Shown: piece by piece, positions 11,008 to 21,694 of the stretch | Numbering within the stretch: the first letter of the stretch is position 1 | Layout of the letters: the number at the start of each line of letters is the position of its first letter | NCBI GenBank assembly: GCA_930367215.1 | Contig: OV884059.1 | Span: 153,324,511 to 153,388,510 of the forward strand | Length of the DNA: 64,000 nt | Direction of reading: 5' to 3' | From: Pollenia angustigena | Taxonomy: Eukaryota > Arthropoda > Insecta > Diptera > Polleniidae | Notes under the pieces: generated by a model | Database searches by the model: none | What the model saw: the letters and a program-made list of their open reading frames with translations, nothing else | Told to the model about the DNA's origin: nothing | Position numbers and translations under genes: made by a program

Positions 11008-11072
11008 GGCCGAAGGACTTTATGACACTGCTCTGATGGACATTATGACACTTTTAAAAGTATGATGGCACA

Positions 11073-11369
11073 CCATTTTTACGTATTAGGAATGATCGTT
11101 TAATAGGCACTTTATATGGTTAAGCTGATAGTTTGTAACAGTTTAAGATTTTAGTAAAATAATTTTTAAGAAGATAAAAAGAGTATTGGTGTTGGTTGTA
11201 CCAATACCATACACAATTTTTAAGATTCAAAAAAGCGGAGCGGGTAAGCTTGTGTTAAAACCAAAAATTGGTTATTTTTGTGTTGAAAAAGAAACCAAAA
11301 TTGAAAAAATGTACACAAGTACACATTGGGAAAAAGTAACCAATTTTAGTTAAAAGGATAAAAAACGTC
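11073..11369. other. Non-coding sequence
   Basis: AT-rich, with a small GTATTGGTGTTGGTTGTACCAATAC palindrome-like stretch near 11182-11207 (imperfect). No gene or element seen. Confidence 0.3.
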
Positions 11370-11650
11370 AACGCTGGTTACAAATAAGACTTTTTGAGGG
11401 TTTGCAGTTCTCATTTACTCTACAGTTTTGTCTGCTAAAAGAGAATGTTTCCTGATGATTTGGCCTAAGCAAATAGTGAAATGTGCATAGAAACAAGCTT
11501 ATCCCCCAACAATAAAATTCAGTGTTTTTATCAAGAATAAAAATTGGGAATTAAGCACGACAAACAAAATCTTATTAATTGAAAATCCTTTTTTTTGCAC
11601 AAATTTAATTAGTTTTTTTAAATTCCAATTAATGCTTTTCAGAGATCTAT
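11370..11650. repeat. Fragment related to the inner part of 50889-51371
   Basis: Shares ordered blocks with 51085-51245: 'gtttcctgaYgatYtggcc', 'agtgaaatRYgcatag' and the following 'AATTGGGAATTAAGCAC'-type block. It is probably the second half of the copy that begins at 9985. Confidence 0.45.
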
Positions 11651-11689
11651 GACACAAACTATAAGGACTATATACATACATGTATTCTG

Positions 11690-12415
11690 AAAGTTTGTTC
11701 CAAATCGAACCACGCTAAAAGTCAAATGACAAGGACAAATCGTCAGCTCAGAATTGGTTTGGCGCATATGCCAAAAAGTCGGAGTGGAGAAAAACGACAA
11801 AGAAGATTTACATGAAGATTACTCAAATTGTACCCGATAGAATTTTCTTATATTTTTACCACTGCTTCCGGTATATGTTTTGAAGAAAAATGCAAATTTT
11901 TGCGCACTTTCATCAATAATGTTAGAATTTAATAGTATTTTTTTGAAAATGAAAAATATTGTTTTGTGCCGCATACGCCACTTTTCTAAAAAAAAATTAA
12001 AAAGGTGGCTTTTTGTGCTGCATACGTATACTTATTGCTGTGTATTGAGTAACTTGTTGTTGAGATGAATTTTTTTTATAGTTTTTTTATTAGATTTTAC
12101 TTTACAAATACAGAAAAAACAGTTCTACTGTTATGAAAAGTTACATAAAAAGCCACAAATTAAACAACTTAAATAATGCAAAAGTAAAAAGAAAATTTAA
12201 AACTTAATATTGAGTAAATTTTTATAATAAACTTTATCAACACGTGGAAGAAATATAAGCAAGTCTTTTATGTCTCTATTTTTATCGCTGGAAATAAATG
12301 ATGGTTTCGATATTTTCAAAACATTCGTCAACAAATTCTCAGGAGTTTTCAAGCAATTTTTTGATAAAGACTTAACCAAAATTGCATTTTTATATTATTC
12401 CTTTCGGGTAGAAGT
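11690..12415. other. Non-coding AT-rich sequence
   Basis: Short ORFs at 11880-12068 (+) and 12197-12379 (-) have low-complexity composition and no recognisable motif. Confidence 0.3.
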
Positions 12416-12830
12416 TTTATAATATATCGAGGTCCTCAATGGTAAAATGTTCAGTAAAGCAACCCTCATCTATGGTGTAATTTTCATAACAAACATATCT
12501 TTTTTTGCTGTTTTATTTGCATTTTTGTATTTTCTCTATCTTATACAATTAATTTTTCTGAATGCAAAACCCTCTATCTTTTCTAATAACAAATTTTCAA
12601 ATATTTTTTTTGAATAACTTGTTCCTGCAATACATGTGTTTTACTATTTTTTGCAAGCTGAACATGAATTTGACAATTTTAATGGTTTATTAAAATAACG
12701 AATGCCGATTCTGAACTGAATTATAATTAAAATATTTTGCATGCTTGGTTTTAGAAAATATAATGTCCATGCCTTAAAAATAAATGGTAAAAGTGGGAAT
12801 TTGCTTAAAAAGTGTCTTCTTTTAAAGTGT

Positions 12831-13118
12831 CCATCTATGATATAATTGTCAAAATAAGTAATTTTTAAAATCGTATGTAATAAAAATATTATTATCGTGT
12901 GATAATCTTTCATAATAGTATCAGTTGATGAATATAATCAACACATTTAAAAAAAAATCGTGCACAGTATGAAGAAGGTATTGATAAAATAGCAAGTCAC
13001 TTGTGTGTTGATTTTATTAATCAACTGATACTATTATGAAAGATTATCACACGATAATAATATTTTTTTTACATACGATTTTAAAAATTACTTATTTTGA
13101 CAATTATATCATAGATGG
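12831..13118. repeat. Large palindrome, 114-bp arms
   Basis: The left arm (12831-12945) and right arm (13005-13118) are inverted copies with only a few mismatches and one short A-run difference, separated by about 60 bp. The outer ends are CCATCTATGATATAATTGTC and its complement. An RNA from this region would form a near-perfect hairpin. It lies just 5' of the fossil transposase at 13290. Confidence 0.75.
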
Positions 13119-13289
13119 TGTACGTCACGTTTTTACAATGGACGTCTAAGCAGTGAAACTGTGTCCCAATATTAATGCATCAGCAATTTACTTTAAGCAA
13201 CGCCTTTGGGTACACAGTTTTACTATTTATAATATACATACATAGGTACTCATCAGTGAACAAGCTATCAATATCAAGCGAAATCAATA

Positions 13290-14806
13290 TTGATTTGTCT
13301 GCGTCGGTATTTGTTTCCTTTATTATTCATCATTAAAACCCGCATTGCTTATCAGATTCATTGCCAATTACAATTTTCTCGGATGGTTGTGGCTACCAAA
13401 ACCGTAACCATTATTTATCAAATGCTCTATCCAATTTTGCTGCTAAAAATAATAAAGTTATTGAACAGAAAAAAGTTCTTAGAGAAAGGCCATACGCATA
13501 TGCCCATGCTAGGATAGAGATTAAGTTGAAAAATCAATTAAAACACTTCCCAATCGATTCCGTTAGAATGACTACAAAAGCCAGAAAGACTGTTAAAATT
13601 AAAAATGAGATCGTGAAAAAGCCGTTTGATGCAGAATATTTAAATTATGATTTCTTTAATAATTACAGTGATGATAAACTTTTGCTTTTTTTTAAATTAG
13701 ACCAGGACGAGTAAAGAACGATCCCATAGTGTCTAATATAAGATCTTTTTTATATCTTCCACACACAGAAAAAAATACCAATGTTAAAACAACATGGCGA
13801 AATGTTGATTGAGAATCATGGTAAATTTTTGCAAAAGTATGCCCTTTATTTAAATTTATCATTATTTCATATTAATTTTAAATGAAAAATATTAAAATAA
13901 CCTTAAATCACGTTTATTTAATATTATTCACTGTTAAAATAACATTGTTCAATATTGAATCCATAAAAACCTGTTTTATATTAAAATCAAAGGCTTATCT
14001 TGTTAAATTAACATGCATACACACTTAAGTATGTACATTTTTGTATTTTCATGTTTAAAGTATGTTATAAAAAGAAGACAATTCCCGTATTCTTTTAATT
14101 AAAATTATTTAATTAAATAGTACAAGTTTTCAAAGTAGAATGATGACGAAAACCATATCGGGCCATTCTGCTGATGCTTCTGTTAACAAAGGAGATACAA
14201 AATAAGTAAAACATGTGTTACAGGGGTAAGTGCTTTAAATTATTCTTTAATAAATGCATATGTTGTCTTCACACTGTTATATCACACTCCAACCAATTTG
14301 ATTCTACATGAAATTCACGTTGTTTCAACTTGAAATAACTTCCATTCAACGTGATTTTGATAGTTATTTCAATATACATGACATTTTGTTATAACTTTAC
14401 TGCAATGTTAAATTAACATGAATTATAGTTATTTTAAAAGGAAAAAATGTTGTTTGCAAGTTATTGTAAAATCATGTTAAATTATCATGAAACAACAATG
14501 AAGCAAAATCACTACTGAAAAATTTAAAATCAACCTTGTTTTGAACGAATTTACATTGATTTTTTTCTGTGTGCAGATGGTAGCGTAAAATATAAAATAA
14601 ACTTTGATACAGATCACATTGATCTTCCTGTTCGTATAAAACCTTATACAGAAAATATTGAACCAAAACCTCCATATGCTGCTCCACTTTCAATTCAAAC
14701 AAATAAGTGGAAGAATTTGCGAGATTTGAAGAACGTTATACCACCGGAATTTTATTATTATTTTTACGGTAATTTATACCAATCAAACTCGAAACAAAAT
14801 TAAAAA
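13290..14806 (+). pseudogene. Fossil transposase-like gene (SDGC-QNRN type), interrupted
   Basis: Reading across frames gives ITIFSDGCGYQNRNHYLSNA, then FLEKGHTHM, then a basic IEIKLKNQLKHFP segment, FDAEYLNYDFFNNYSDD, then RPGRVKNDPIVSNIRSFLYLP. After the 812-bp insertion (13762-14573) it resumes with DGSVKYKINFDTDHIDLPVR, KWKNLRDLKNVIPPEFYYYF and stops near 14803. I recognise this block order from an insect/cnidarian family of uncharacterised DNA-transposon ORFs; the D of SDGC is a likely RNase-H-fold acidic residue. At least one frameshift (near 13480, between the GHTHM frame and the following frame) and the insertion inactivate it. Repeated CAAAACCCTCTATCTT motifs at 12563, 14916 and 14970, and inverted near 15140, may be subterminal repeats of this element, with TATATCGAGG-like ends near 12423 and 15178. 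Confidence 0.6.
13762..14573 (-). mobile_element. CACACAG-ended element, copy 2 (inverted)
   Basis: 812 bp, nearly identical to the complement of 5838-6652. It splits the fossil transposase: CA occurs at 13760-13761 and 14574-14575, and removing the element with one CA rejoins CTTCCA to GATGGT in the reading frame. That identifies a 2-bp target duplication and fixes the element ends. Confidence 0.75.
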
Positions 14807-15206
14807 AGCAAAAACAAACAAAAAAAATTGCTGCTATAACTTTTTATTTAATATGCCACGTTAAACACTGACGATGCCATAAATAAATTCAAAATAATTT
14901 ATTTTTATTAAAATGCAAAACCCTCTATCTTTTCATTTTCAAACATACATATTGATTATTTTTGAGAAGCAAAACCCTCTATCACGCATAAAGTCCCCAA
15001 CAATGCAAAATTTTATAAACCAATTATCTGTGAGATTCAGTGGTAGATTTAAAAAATATTGTAGAATACCGAATTTTAATAACTAAAGTAATACGTGAAA
15101 AAAACAGTTTTTTGGCTCTCCTCAAAAGTTGTGTTTTTTAAGATAGAGGATTTTGAATATAGGCCCTCGATATACATAAATCATTATTTTAACTGTATAG
15201 AAGTAC

Positions 15207-15712
15207 TTAAATTTTAGCAAAAGGGACTTTTAGAAAGTCCATTTTATTTGCTTCTAACGAGTTTGTGCGAAAATCTTCCGCAAGCATTTCCATAACTTTT
15301 AGTTTTGTTTTATCATTTGCCATTTTTTTAAGCAAATTTAGTAAATGAAGAGGACTATGAATTTCAATATTCTTTAAGTACCGGTCAATAACACCTGGAC
15401 ACAGTTCACTTCTTGAATTTAAGAATGTTCTGGTTCTAAAGACTTTTGTATTACGGCATCAATATTATTTTGTTTAAAGAACATTTTGATTGCGGTTGCG
15501 TTAATTCGATTTTTGTTTTGAGGTACGCAAGAATCACTCCATAATGTCAAAGTTTTAATAAGTGGATAATCTTTAATTAATTCATTTAAAATTTTAATTT
15601 AAGCACTAGCAATATTGTTACCACTCCGACCACTATGAGCTTCCGTCAAAAAGGCACAATAAGTAAAAGTTGGTATATATGACATAATAATGGTTGCTGT
15701 AAGATTAAACAT
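15207..15712 (-). pseudogene. Second fossil transposase-like gene (SDSC-QNKN type)
   Basis: Minus-strand reading gives CAFLTEAHSGRSGNNIASA, then a stop where the next codon should be, then LNELIKDYPLIKTLTLWSDS followed by CVPQNKNRINATAIKMFF, then QKSLEPEHS, a short frameshifted part, and finally EIHSPLHLLNLLKKMANDKT plus MEMLAEDFRTNSLEANKMDF and LKVPFAKI before TAA at 15207-15209. The H-S-G-R-x-G-N block and WSDSCxxQN match DNA-transposon proteins of the same broad type as 13290-14806 (SD-G/S-C, QN), but the two differ outside the motif and represent separate families. It is broken by at least one stop and one frameshift. Confidence 0.55.
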
Positions 15713-16534
15713 ATTTAATTTTCGTATGTAGTAAAATTTTGAAGCATTTCCCTTAGGTAGGCTAAAAACACAAATAATAGCAAACCGTACACTTGGTTGG
15801 GTCCATTATAAAACTATTTTTCACAAATGTATTTTCTTGTTGTCATTTTACTTTGCTTTTGCTTTAACTACTTTTTTTTCTTAAGGCAATGCAGCAAAGC
15901 AACAGTAAAACTTATTTTGTACGTTTTTGTATGAAGAATTTGCTGCAATCGCCAAACAGTGGCTTGTAGAGCAAAAAAAACTTAAAAAATTTTGAAACAG
16001 TTGATATGCAGCAAAATGAATGCTTTATATCTCAGAAACCACAAAAAATTTCGCTAAACTGGTTTTGGTTTCAAAAAGGGGGTATTCAAAATATATATAC
16101 CCCATACCTAACTAAATTTTTTTTTGAAAATGGTCGGTAGGTCAAACCAATTCTGATCTGACGAAATTTCAGTTTTTTTTTTTTTTAATTTTTAATACTT
16201 CATGAAATTGATAACGAAATATAGTGGGGTTTATTCATATTTTGACGAAAAGCGACTTAATCATTTTCTGCAATTAAAATTTTAAAAGAAAGAAAAAAAA
16301 ATGAAATAAACGCTTTTATGCACTTGGGGGGCAACAATGACCAAATTCTTTTTTAATGTTATAAACGCAGTTTCATTCAAATATGTGCATAATAAAAGAA
16401 ACAATATTTAATTATAAATAGAAAATATTACAAATTAACTGCTTTATGTATATTGAGTGAAATTAGTCGTAAGAAGGGAAGAAAACTAATAAGAAATTAA
16501 AATATTTTTGTATAGTTTGTGCTTTTGCAAGAAA
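15713..16534. other. Non-coding AT-rich sequence
   Basis: A GGGGGTATTC...TATATATACCCC near-palindrome lies around 16077-16104. No gene or element was identified. Confidence 0.3.
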
Positions 16535-16984
16535 GTTGTTAATAGGGTTGCCAGATACCAAAAGTCAAATAACTGGACAATAGAAAAAATTCACCTGGAG
16601 TTTGAAAAAATAACTGGACAATTCTAAAATGCACCTTACTAAAAGAAAAACATAAAAAGTACGGAAACGTAACATTTTGAATTCAGTATTTTGTCATATT
16701 ACAAAAATTATGTTTATATCGAATTTTCTACAGGTGGCAGCGAATAGCCTGCTGACTTTGACAGTTCAAAAATTTGTTTTGGTTTCTCAATGTTTGCTAA
16801 GAAATAGTTTACAGCCGCAAACACTAACAATGCAATGCGAAAAACATCTGTTGCTTCTGTTGTTTTTCTATTGTTGTAAAGGGTGGTTACCTTTTAATGG
16901 CCGATGTTGATTTTGAATAAAACACAAATAATTTAGGAAATTATTGTCATTTCTTTTTATTATGATAATATTGGTTTGGTTCAC

Positions 16985-17304
16985 CTATGTATGGCACAAA
17001 ATATCGGCCAAATGGCCGCCGCGACTTCGGCGTCACACCCCCATCCAATGGTCCAAATTTTCGATGACGCTGAGGCATAATTGAGGTTCTATGTCGTTAA
17101 TGTGCCGAATTGGTTTTTCGACAATCACTCTTGGATTATCATTCGCTCAAATGCGGCAATTTTGCTTATTGACGAATCCACTGAGATGAAAATGTGCCTC
17201 ATCACTGAATCATAAAGTGCACGATATAAATTTTGATTTGAACGCCCATTTTCATAATAGGCCTGAATAACTTTAACGCGTTGCTCGATTGTGTATCTTT
17301 CCAT
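16985..17304 (-). pseudogene. Internally deleted mariner-like transposase
   Basis: On the minus strand from the ATG at 17302-17304: MERYTIEQRVKVIQAYYENG and RSNQNLYRAL (the N-terminal helix-turn-helix start of a fly mariner-like transposase, in a corrected frame). It jumps to SDEAHFHLSGFVNKQNCRI, carrying the conserved D-E-A-H-F-H-L block, a stop, NPRVIVEKPIRHINDIEPQL, and the C-terminal CLSVIENLDHWMGV...RRSRGGHLADI before TAG at 16985-16987. About two thirds of a normal ~340-residue protein is missing, including the later catalytic region. It is a dead deletion derivative lying in the outer hAT-like element. Confidence 0.6.
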
Positions 17305-17989
17305 GATTCAAATTGAGTTAGTCTGAAATTGAGAGAAGTCAAATGAAATGCAGAAGAAATCTTGACGTTAAGCTGTGGTTCACATTCCACATCGGGCCTT
17401 AAAATTTAACCACCGCTGCCACCGTAAAGATAAATTCTATTTTCAATGTAAAACGAAATAATTAAATGAACTTTAAACACTGGATCGTTTTCAAAGTTTG
17501 TTCGATATAAATTTAACTCGAATTCAATTTCCAAAACATGGTTGATAACTATTTGTTTAGCTACATACATATACTACGCATATTTTGTATTGTTATTTGC
17601 AGATTTTAATAACTCTATTACTTTTGTTGTTTTTTTTTTTAACATTTTGAAACTTTGTTCAAAATTTCGTCTTATTAAAATTGTAGCCTTTTTTCGGTCA
17701 AAAGAATGGATTCTTGCGAGTAGAGATACACATAAAGTTTTGCTGCTTTGCACTAGCATGCAAGTCTTACTAGGGATGAAACGATGCGAGTAAATACAAG
17801 TACATATTCGATACTTTTATATAAGTACCAAGTATTTTTGTAATCGATACTTAGCAACCGAGTAACAAGTAGTATTGATAAAAAAATACTCGGTATCGGT
17901 CAAAAGTAATCGTTCCACTTTGGTATTGAAATTAATCTTAAATTTTTGATTATTTTCCAAGGCTGGAGCAGCAGTAACGGTGTCAAGAA

Positions 17990-18116
17990 ACCATTTGACC
18001 AGTTAACACCTATAAACCACAGATCGTCTAGGTCCATTTCCTCAATTTATGGCTATAGGAAGTCCGTTATCATCTCGCGATAGCGAACATCATTTACGGT
18101 AATTGCTTGGCCGATA
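17990..18116 (-). pseudogene. Mariner-like transposase fragment, C-terminal side
   Basis: Minus-strand translation from 18116 leftward gives GQAITVNDVRYREMITDFL, a stop, then IEEMDLDDLWF. This is the 'TVNxxRYREMITDFfwPelEdmdldd-WF' region of the same mariner-like family. Its N-terminal part is at 24788-24993, on the far side of the two Transib insertions; between them the mariner copy had already lost its middle. Confidence 0.55.
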
Positions 18117-18610
18117 CGCCGCACAGTGCTTTGTCCCCATATAACGAAGGGACATAAATAGAAGGAGTTGTCAGAAATTTTTGAAATTTGGTACACAAGC
18201 ATAGAATAGCTTAGTTAAGAAAAATGTGAATTTTTGGACAAATCGGTCCAAGGACACGCCTACCTCCCATGTGTCCTGAAATGGAAAAATGTAATTTTAC
18301 CTTCAATAATGCCCACAAAACTACAAAAAATGGTCATACTAATACACACACAACTAGCAACGTATGTGCAAATTTTCACTTAAATCTGAACAAGGACTCA
18401 AGGTCCTGCCATATATCCTTTTTCTTAAAAATGTTATAACACTTCCAAAAATTATCTGATCGTAATAAAATTTGGTATGAAAATTGATATTTGTTAGATA
18501 TATATGTGTGCCAAATTTTGGTAGAATCGGATTATAAATGTGAAAAATACAAAAACATCATTTAATGAAAAATGAGTGAAAAACGCTTAAAATGCTCGTG
18601 CAAAAATAAC

Positions 18611-18860
18611 AAGTAAGAAAGTATAATCGGTCAAGCCCGACCATGTGATATCCTATAGCATAGTATTTAAAAACAAAGTTCCTAGATTGTAATCTATTTG
18701 GGACCCATGGGCAATCATGGACCCACCAGAACAAAATTATGTTATGAGGTTAAGATTCGTTTCAAAGTTCTTTCTGCCGAATATTATTTAGATATCTTCA
18801 TCTTCATATATGGGTTTTTTGGATGAGGGTTTATATGTAACCTATGGTTTATATTGGTAT
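18611..18860 (+). repeat. GGTCAAGCCCGACC-family repeat, 5' part
   Basis: Begins AAGTAAGAAAGTATAATCGG followed by TCAAGCCCGACCATGTGATA. The same opening occurs at 39741 and 48700. The early CGGTC...GACC pair can form a small hairpin. The copy is truncated or diverged at its 3' side. Confidence 0.5.
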
Positions 18861-19305
18861 GTTACTACATATATTTTTAAGGAAGCTGGCATTAAAAGCT
18901 ATTTTCGGGAGAATGATTTGTATGGGAGCTATGTTCAAAAATAGAAAGATTCCAATAAAATTTGATAAGCTGATTTTGATTGCAATAAAATTGATTAGAG
19001 ATGTGCACGTTCATTTTTTGAACCACGCGCCCTCACTTTTACTCGTTTGTAAAAGTAAGTATTTATTAAATATATAAATTTAACATTTTAATAGAAAATT
19101 TTTATTTTCTTTTAAATTGAAAACCCTGTGTGCAATATTTTCGAACACTCCACAATAGAATTGCTCTTACTACAAACAAAGGCTGTTACCAAAAAAAAAC
19201 TTCTGTCACGTAACCATCTTCAATTTAAATAAAAAATAACGGCACTAAGTCACATTTTGAAAATATTCTTTATACGATGAAAAACCAACGCCATCTGGGA
19301 ATTTA

Positions 19306-20560
19306 GCGCCATCTTGTGTCGACAAAAAGAAACAGACACAACTGTTATACTAATTTTTTTTAATTTATCTTGCCAATTTTTCTAATTCAATAGTATATAT
19401 ATTTGGATTTTTTTCTTATTATGTTCCTAGTTTATTTTTTTTTAACTAATTCAATCTATGAAAGTTTGAGCAAAAATCACGAAAATAGCATTTTTTTTAA
19501 ATAAATTTTTTTTAAGTTGTGGTAAAATTTTTTCAATTTTTTTTTTTGTAGTTATTAGAAAACAGTCTAAATATTCGAAATCAGAAAAAAACCCATAGAC
19601 CATATTTTTCTTTTTTTTTTAATATTCCATCAAAGTTAAGAAATTTTTAGAGCTTAACTAAATAATAAGCATTTTTCAAACCATTAAAAAATATGTATAG
19701 GAGCATAATTCCAGTAAAATTTTTTTATAGATGGTTTAGAATATAGTTAGCTGTTACAGAAAAAAATTTGAATCTCGTAATCCAAAAAATTAATTTTTTA
19801 CAATTATTTTCTTGAAACAATAAAAAACCAAGGGCATTTGTGATTTCAGCGCCCTCTTATGCCGTAAAATGCAGACAAACACAAACAATTTTTTATACAT
19901 ATTTTGATTTTTGTTGTTTTTCATTGAATGGTATAAGTTTGAATTAATATTTCACAGTATTTGTAGTTAATTGTCTTTTAAACTCCTGAAAACTATCAAA
20001 ATTTGATCAAAAATCATGAAAATAGCCATTTAAAAAAAGTTTTTTTTTTTCAAGTTGTGGTAAAATTTTTTCAATTTTTTTTTTTGTAGTTATTAGAAAA
20101 CAGTCTAAATATTCGAAATCAGAAAAAAACCCATAGACCATATTTTTCTTTTTTTTTTAATATTCCATCAAAGTTAAGAAATTTTTAGAGCTTAAGTAAA
20201 TAATAAGCATTTTTCAAACCAATAAAAAAACACTTATGAGAAAATAAATCAATAAAAATTTTTTACAGTTAGTTCTAAATATAGTAAACTACTACAGAAA
20301 AAAATTTCAATCTCGTGCTTTAAAAAACAACAGTTTTACAACAGTTTTCCTAAAGCATGTAAAACTCAAGTAGTTGTTTGGCCATTTTTACTATAAATTC
20401 TCAAACTTTGGCGCCCTCTAGCGCCGCCAAAAAGAGTTAAATCTTAAAAATTCTTCAAAATTCATTTTAATTATTTTGTTATCTATCGATCTGTACATTT
20501 TTAAGCACAATATAAGACTTGTTTTTTTTTTTGATTTATGTCTATGGGCCAAAGCACTGT
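19306..20560. repeat. Degenerate 0.54-kb tandem repeats
   Basis: Three unit starts, gcgccMtct, occur at about 19306, 19849 and 20410. The strongest block (19514-19690) recurs at 20052-20228 with about 98% identity, an offset of 538 bp. Poly-T tracts punctuate each unit. It forms most of Transib-type element A and is where the 7.5-kb duplication starts. Confidence 0.6.
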
Positions 20561-20778
20561 GCGCCGCACAGTGGCTGAAAATCGTTTTTTATCGGCCAAA
20601 AATCTGTAACTTTTGAACCGATAGAGATATTGCAATTTTTTTTTGCAGGAGAGAAGACTTCTTGAACTTTTTTACCATTTTAAATTTGTTAAAATCGGTT
20701 CAGTAGTTGTTGAGAAATTTAAGGTCAAAGTTGAACTTTTGATGTTTTTTAGCATTTAGTATGAAAATGCTAATGATT

Positions 20779-21115
20779 GAGATTGAGAACTTTGGTTTTT
20801 TTTTTATTAAAAAAGTGGGATTTTTTTTAGCCCACTATTTTAAGAACTTTTTAATCTACATAACTGCCGAATTTCGTTAGCATATCTTTGTTCATGTCAG
20901 ATTTATAGAATGTCAAACCTTAAAAATATTATTTTTTTACTTTTTATTCATTTACACTATATTTTAATAATTTTAATGTTTGACATTCTATAAATCTAAC
21001 ATGAATAAAGGTATCATAATGAATTTTGGCAGTTATGTAGATTAAGAAGTTCTTAAAACAGTGGACTGAAAAACATCCCAATTTTTGATAAAAAAAATAC
21101 CCAAATTCCCAATCC
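20779..21115. repeat. Long inverted repeat inside Transib B
   Basis: The left arm (about 20779-20924) and the inverted right arm (about 20970-21115) agree at roughly 80-85%, the best part being AATCTACATAACTGCC and AGATTTATAGAATGTCAAAC. They are separated by about 45 bp of AT-rich loop. It lies downstream of the transposase stop codon, so it would fall in or beyond the 3' UTR. It could be a nested MITE or an intrinsic hairpin. Confidence 0.65.
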
Positions 21116-21694
21116 CGGAAAACGGCTTTCAATTTTTTTCGATATTGCTCAGAATTTTCTAGAAAATAATGGACATATTAGAAAACATTACTGTTCTAAA
21201 TTTATAAAAATCGGTGTGCTGAATTATTAGAATTTTTTACTCAAATAATTTTTTTTTTTTTTTTGTTTGAAAAATTTGATTTGGAATAGGGCATATGGGA
21301 GTAAAAATGTCAAACTGACTATAATTTGCTTCTACAAGCATACACTTAATGTTTTCTTTTGAAAAATATAATAAAAATATATATCTATATATATTTCTGG
21401 AGAAATTCGTATTCATATTACCTTTATATGCATATACATTCGCCTCGTATATGCCACTATACCTTTAAAAAAATGTATAGGCATGTAATAATACCTATGA
21501 TCATTTTGTGAACAGGTTTCTTCATTATCAACTCTACAACAGGTTTAACTGGAACCAGTTCCACTAGAAAACTTTTTAGATTAAAAATATAAATAAGTGT
21601 AAATTTTAAAATTTTTTTTTCTATTTTTATTTAAATAACAATAAGGACAAAAACATATTTTTTGCTTAACTAACAATAAAATTTATTATATCTC

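Larger units (their letters stand above)
10396..11072. repeat. Decayed element with TGTCATAA/TGACACTT subterminal repeats
   Basis: Variants of 'atgtcataatgtcc' and 'atgacactttt' occur at least six times in 10396-10550 and again at 11030-11065, as in subterminal binding-site clusters. The outer ends (GGTGGCATGTCATAA and, inverted, GGTGTGCCATCATA) match only imperfectly. It contains the CATGCAG element (10591-10754) and the foldback (10796-11007). No ORF. Confidence 0.35.
18122..20561. mobile_element. Transib-type element A (non-autonomous)
   Basis: The left end CACAGTGCTTTGTCCCCATA and the inverted right end (complement CACAGTGCTTTGGCCCATAG) each begin with the heptamer CACAGTG. The 5-bp GC-rich duplication CGCCG lies at 18117-18121 and 20562-20566. 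A CAC-starting TIR and a GC-rich 5-bp duplication are the hallmarks of Transib transposons. The 2440-bp interior has no transposase; it holds a GGTCAAGCCCGACC repeat (18611 on) and 0.54-kb tandem repeats (19306-20560). The right duplication is shared with element B. Confidence 0.7.

Noticed and set aside
17542..17793. 83-codon ORF
   Set aside because: Hydrophobic, poly-Phe frame running across the hAT-like left boundary; composition artefact.
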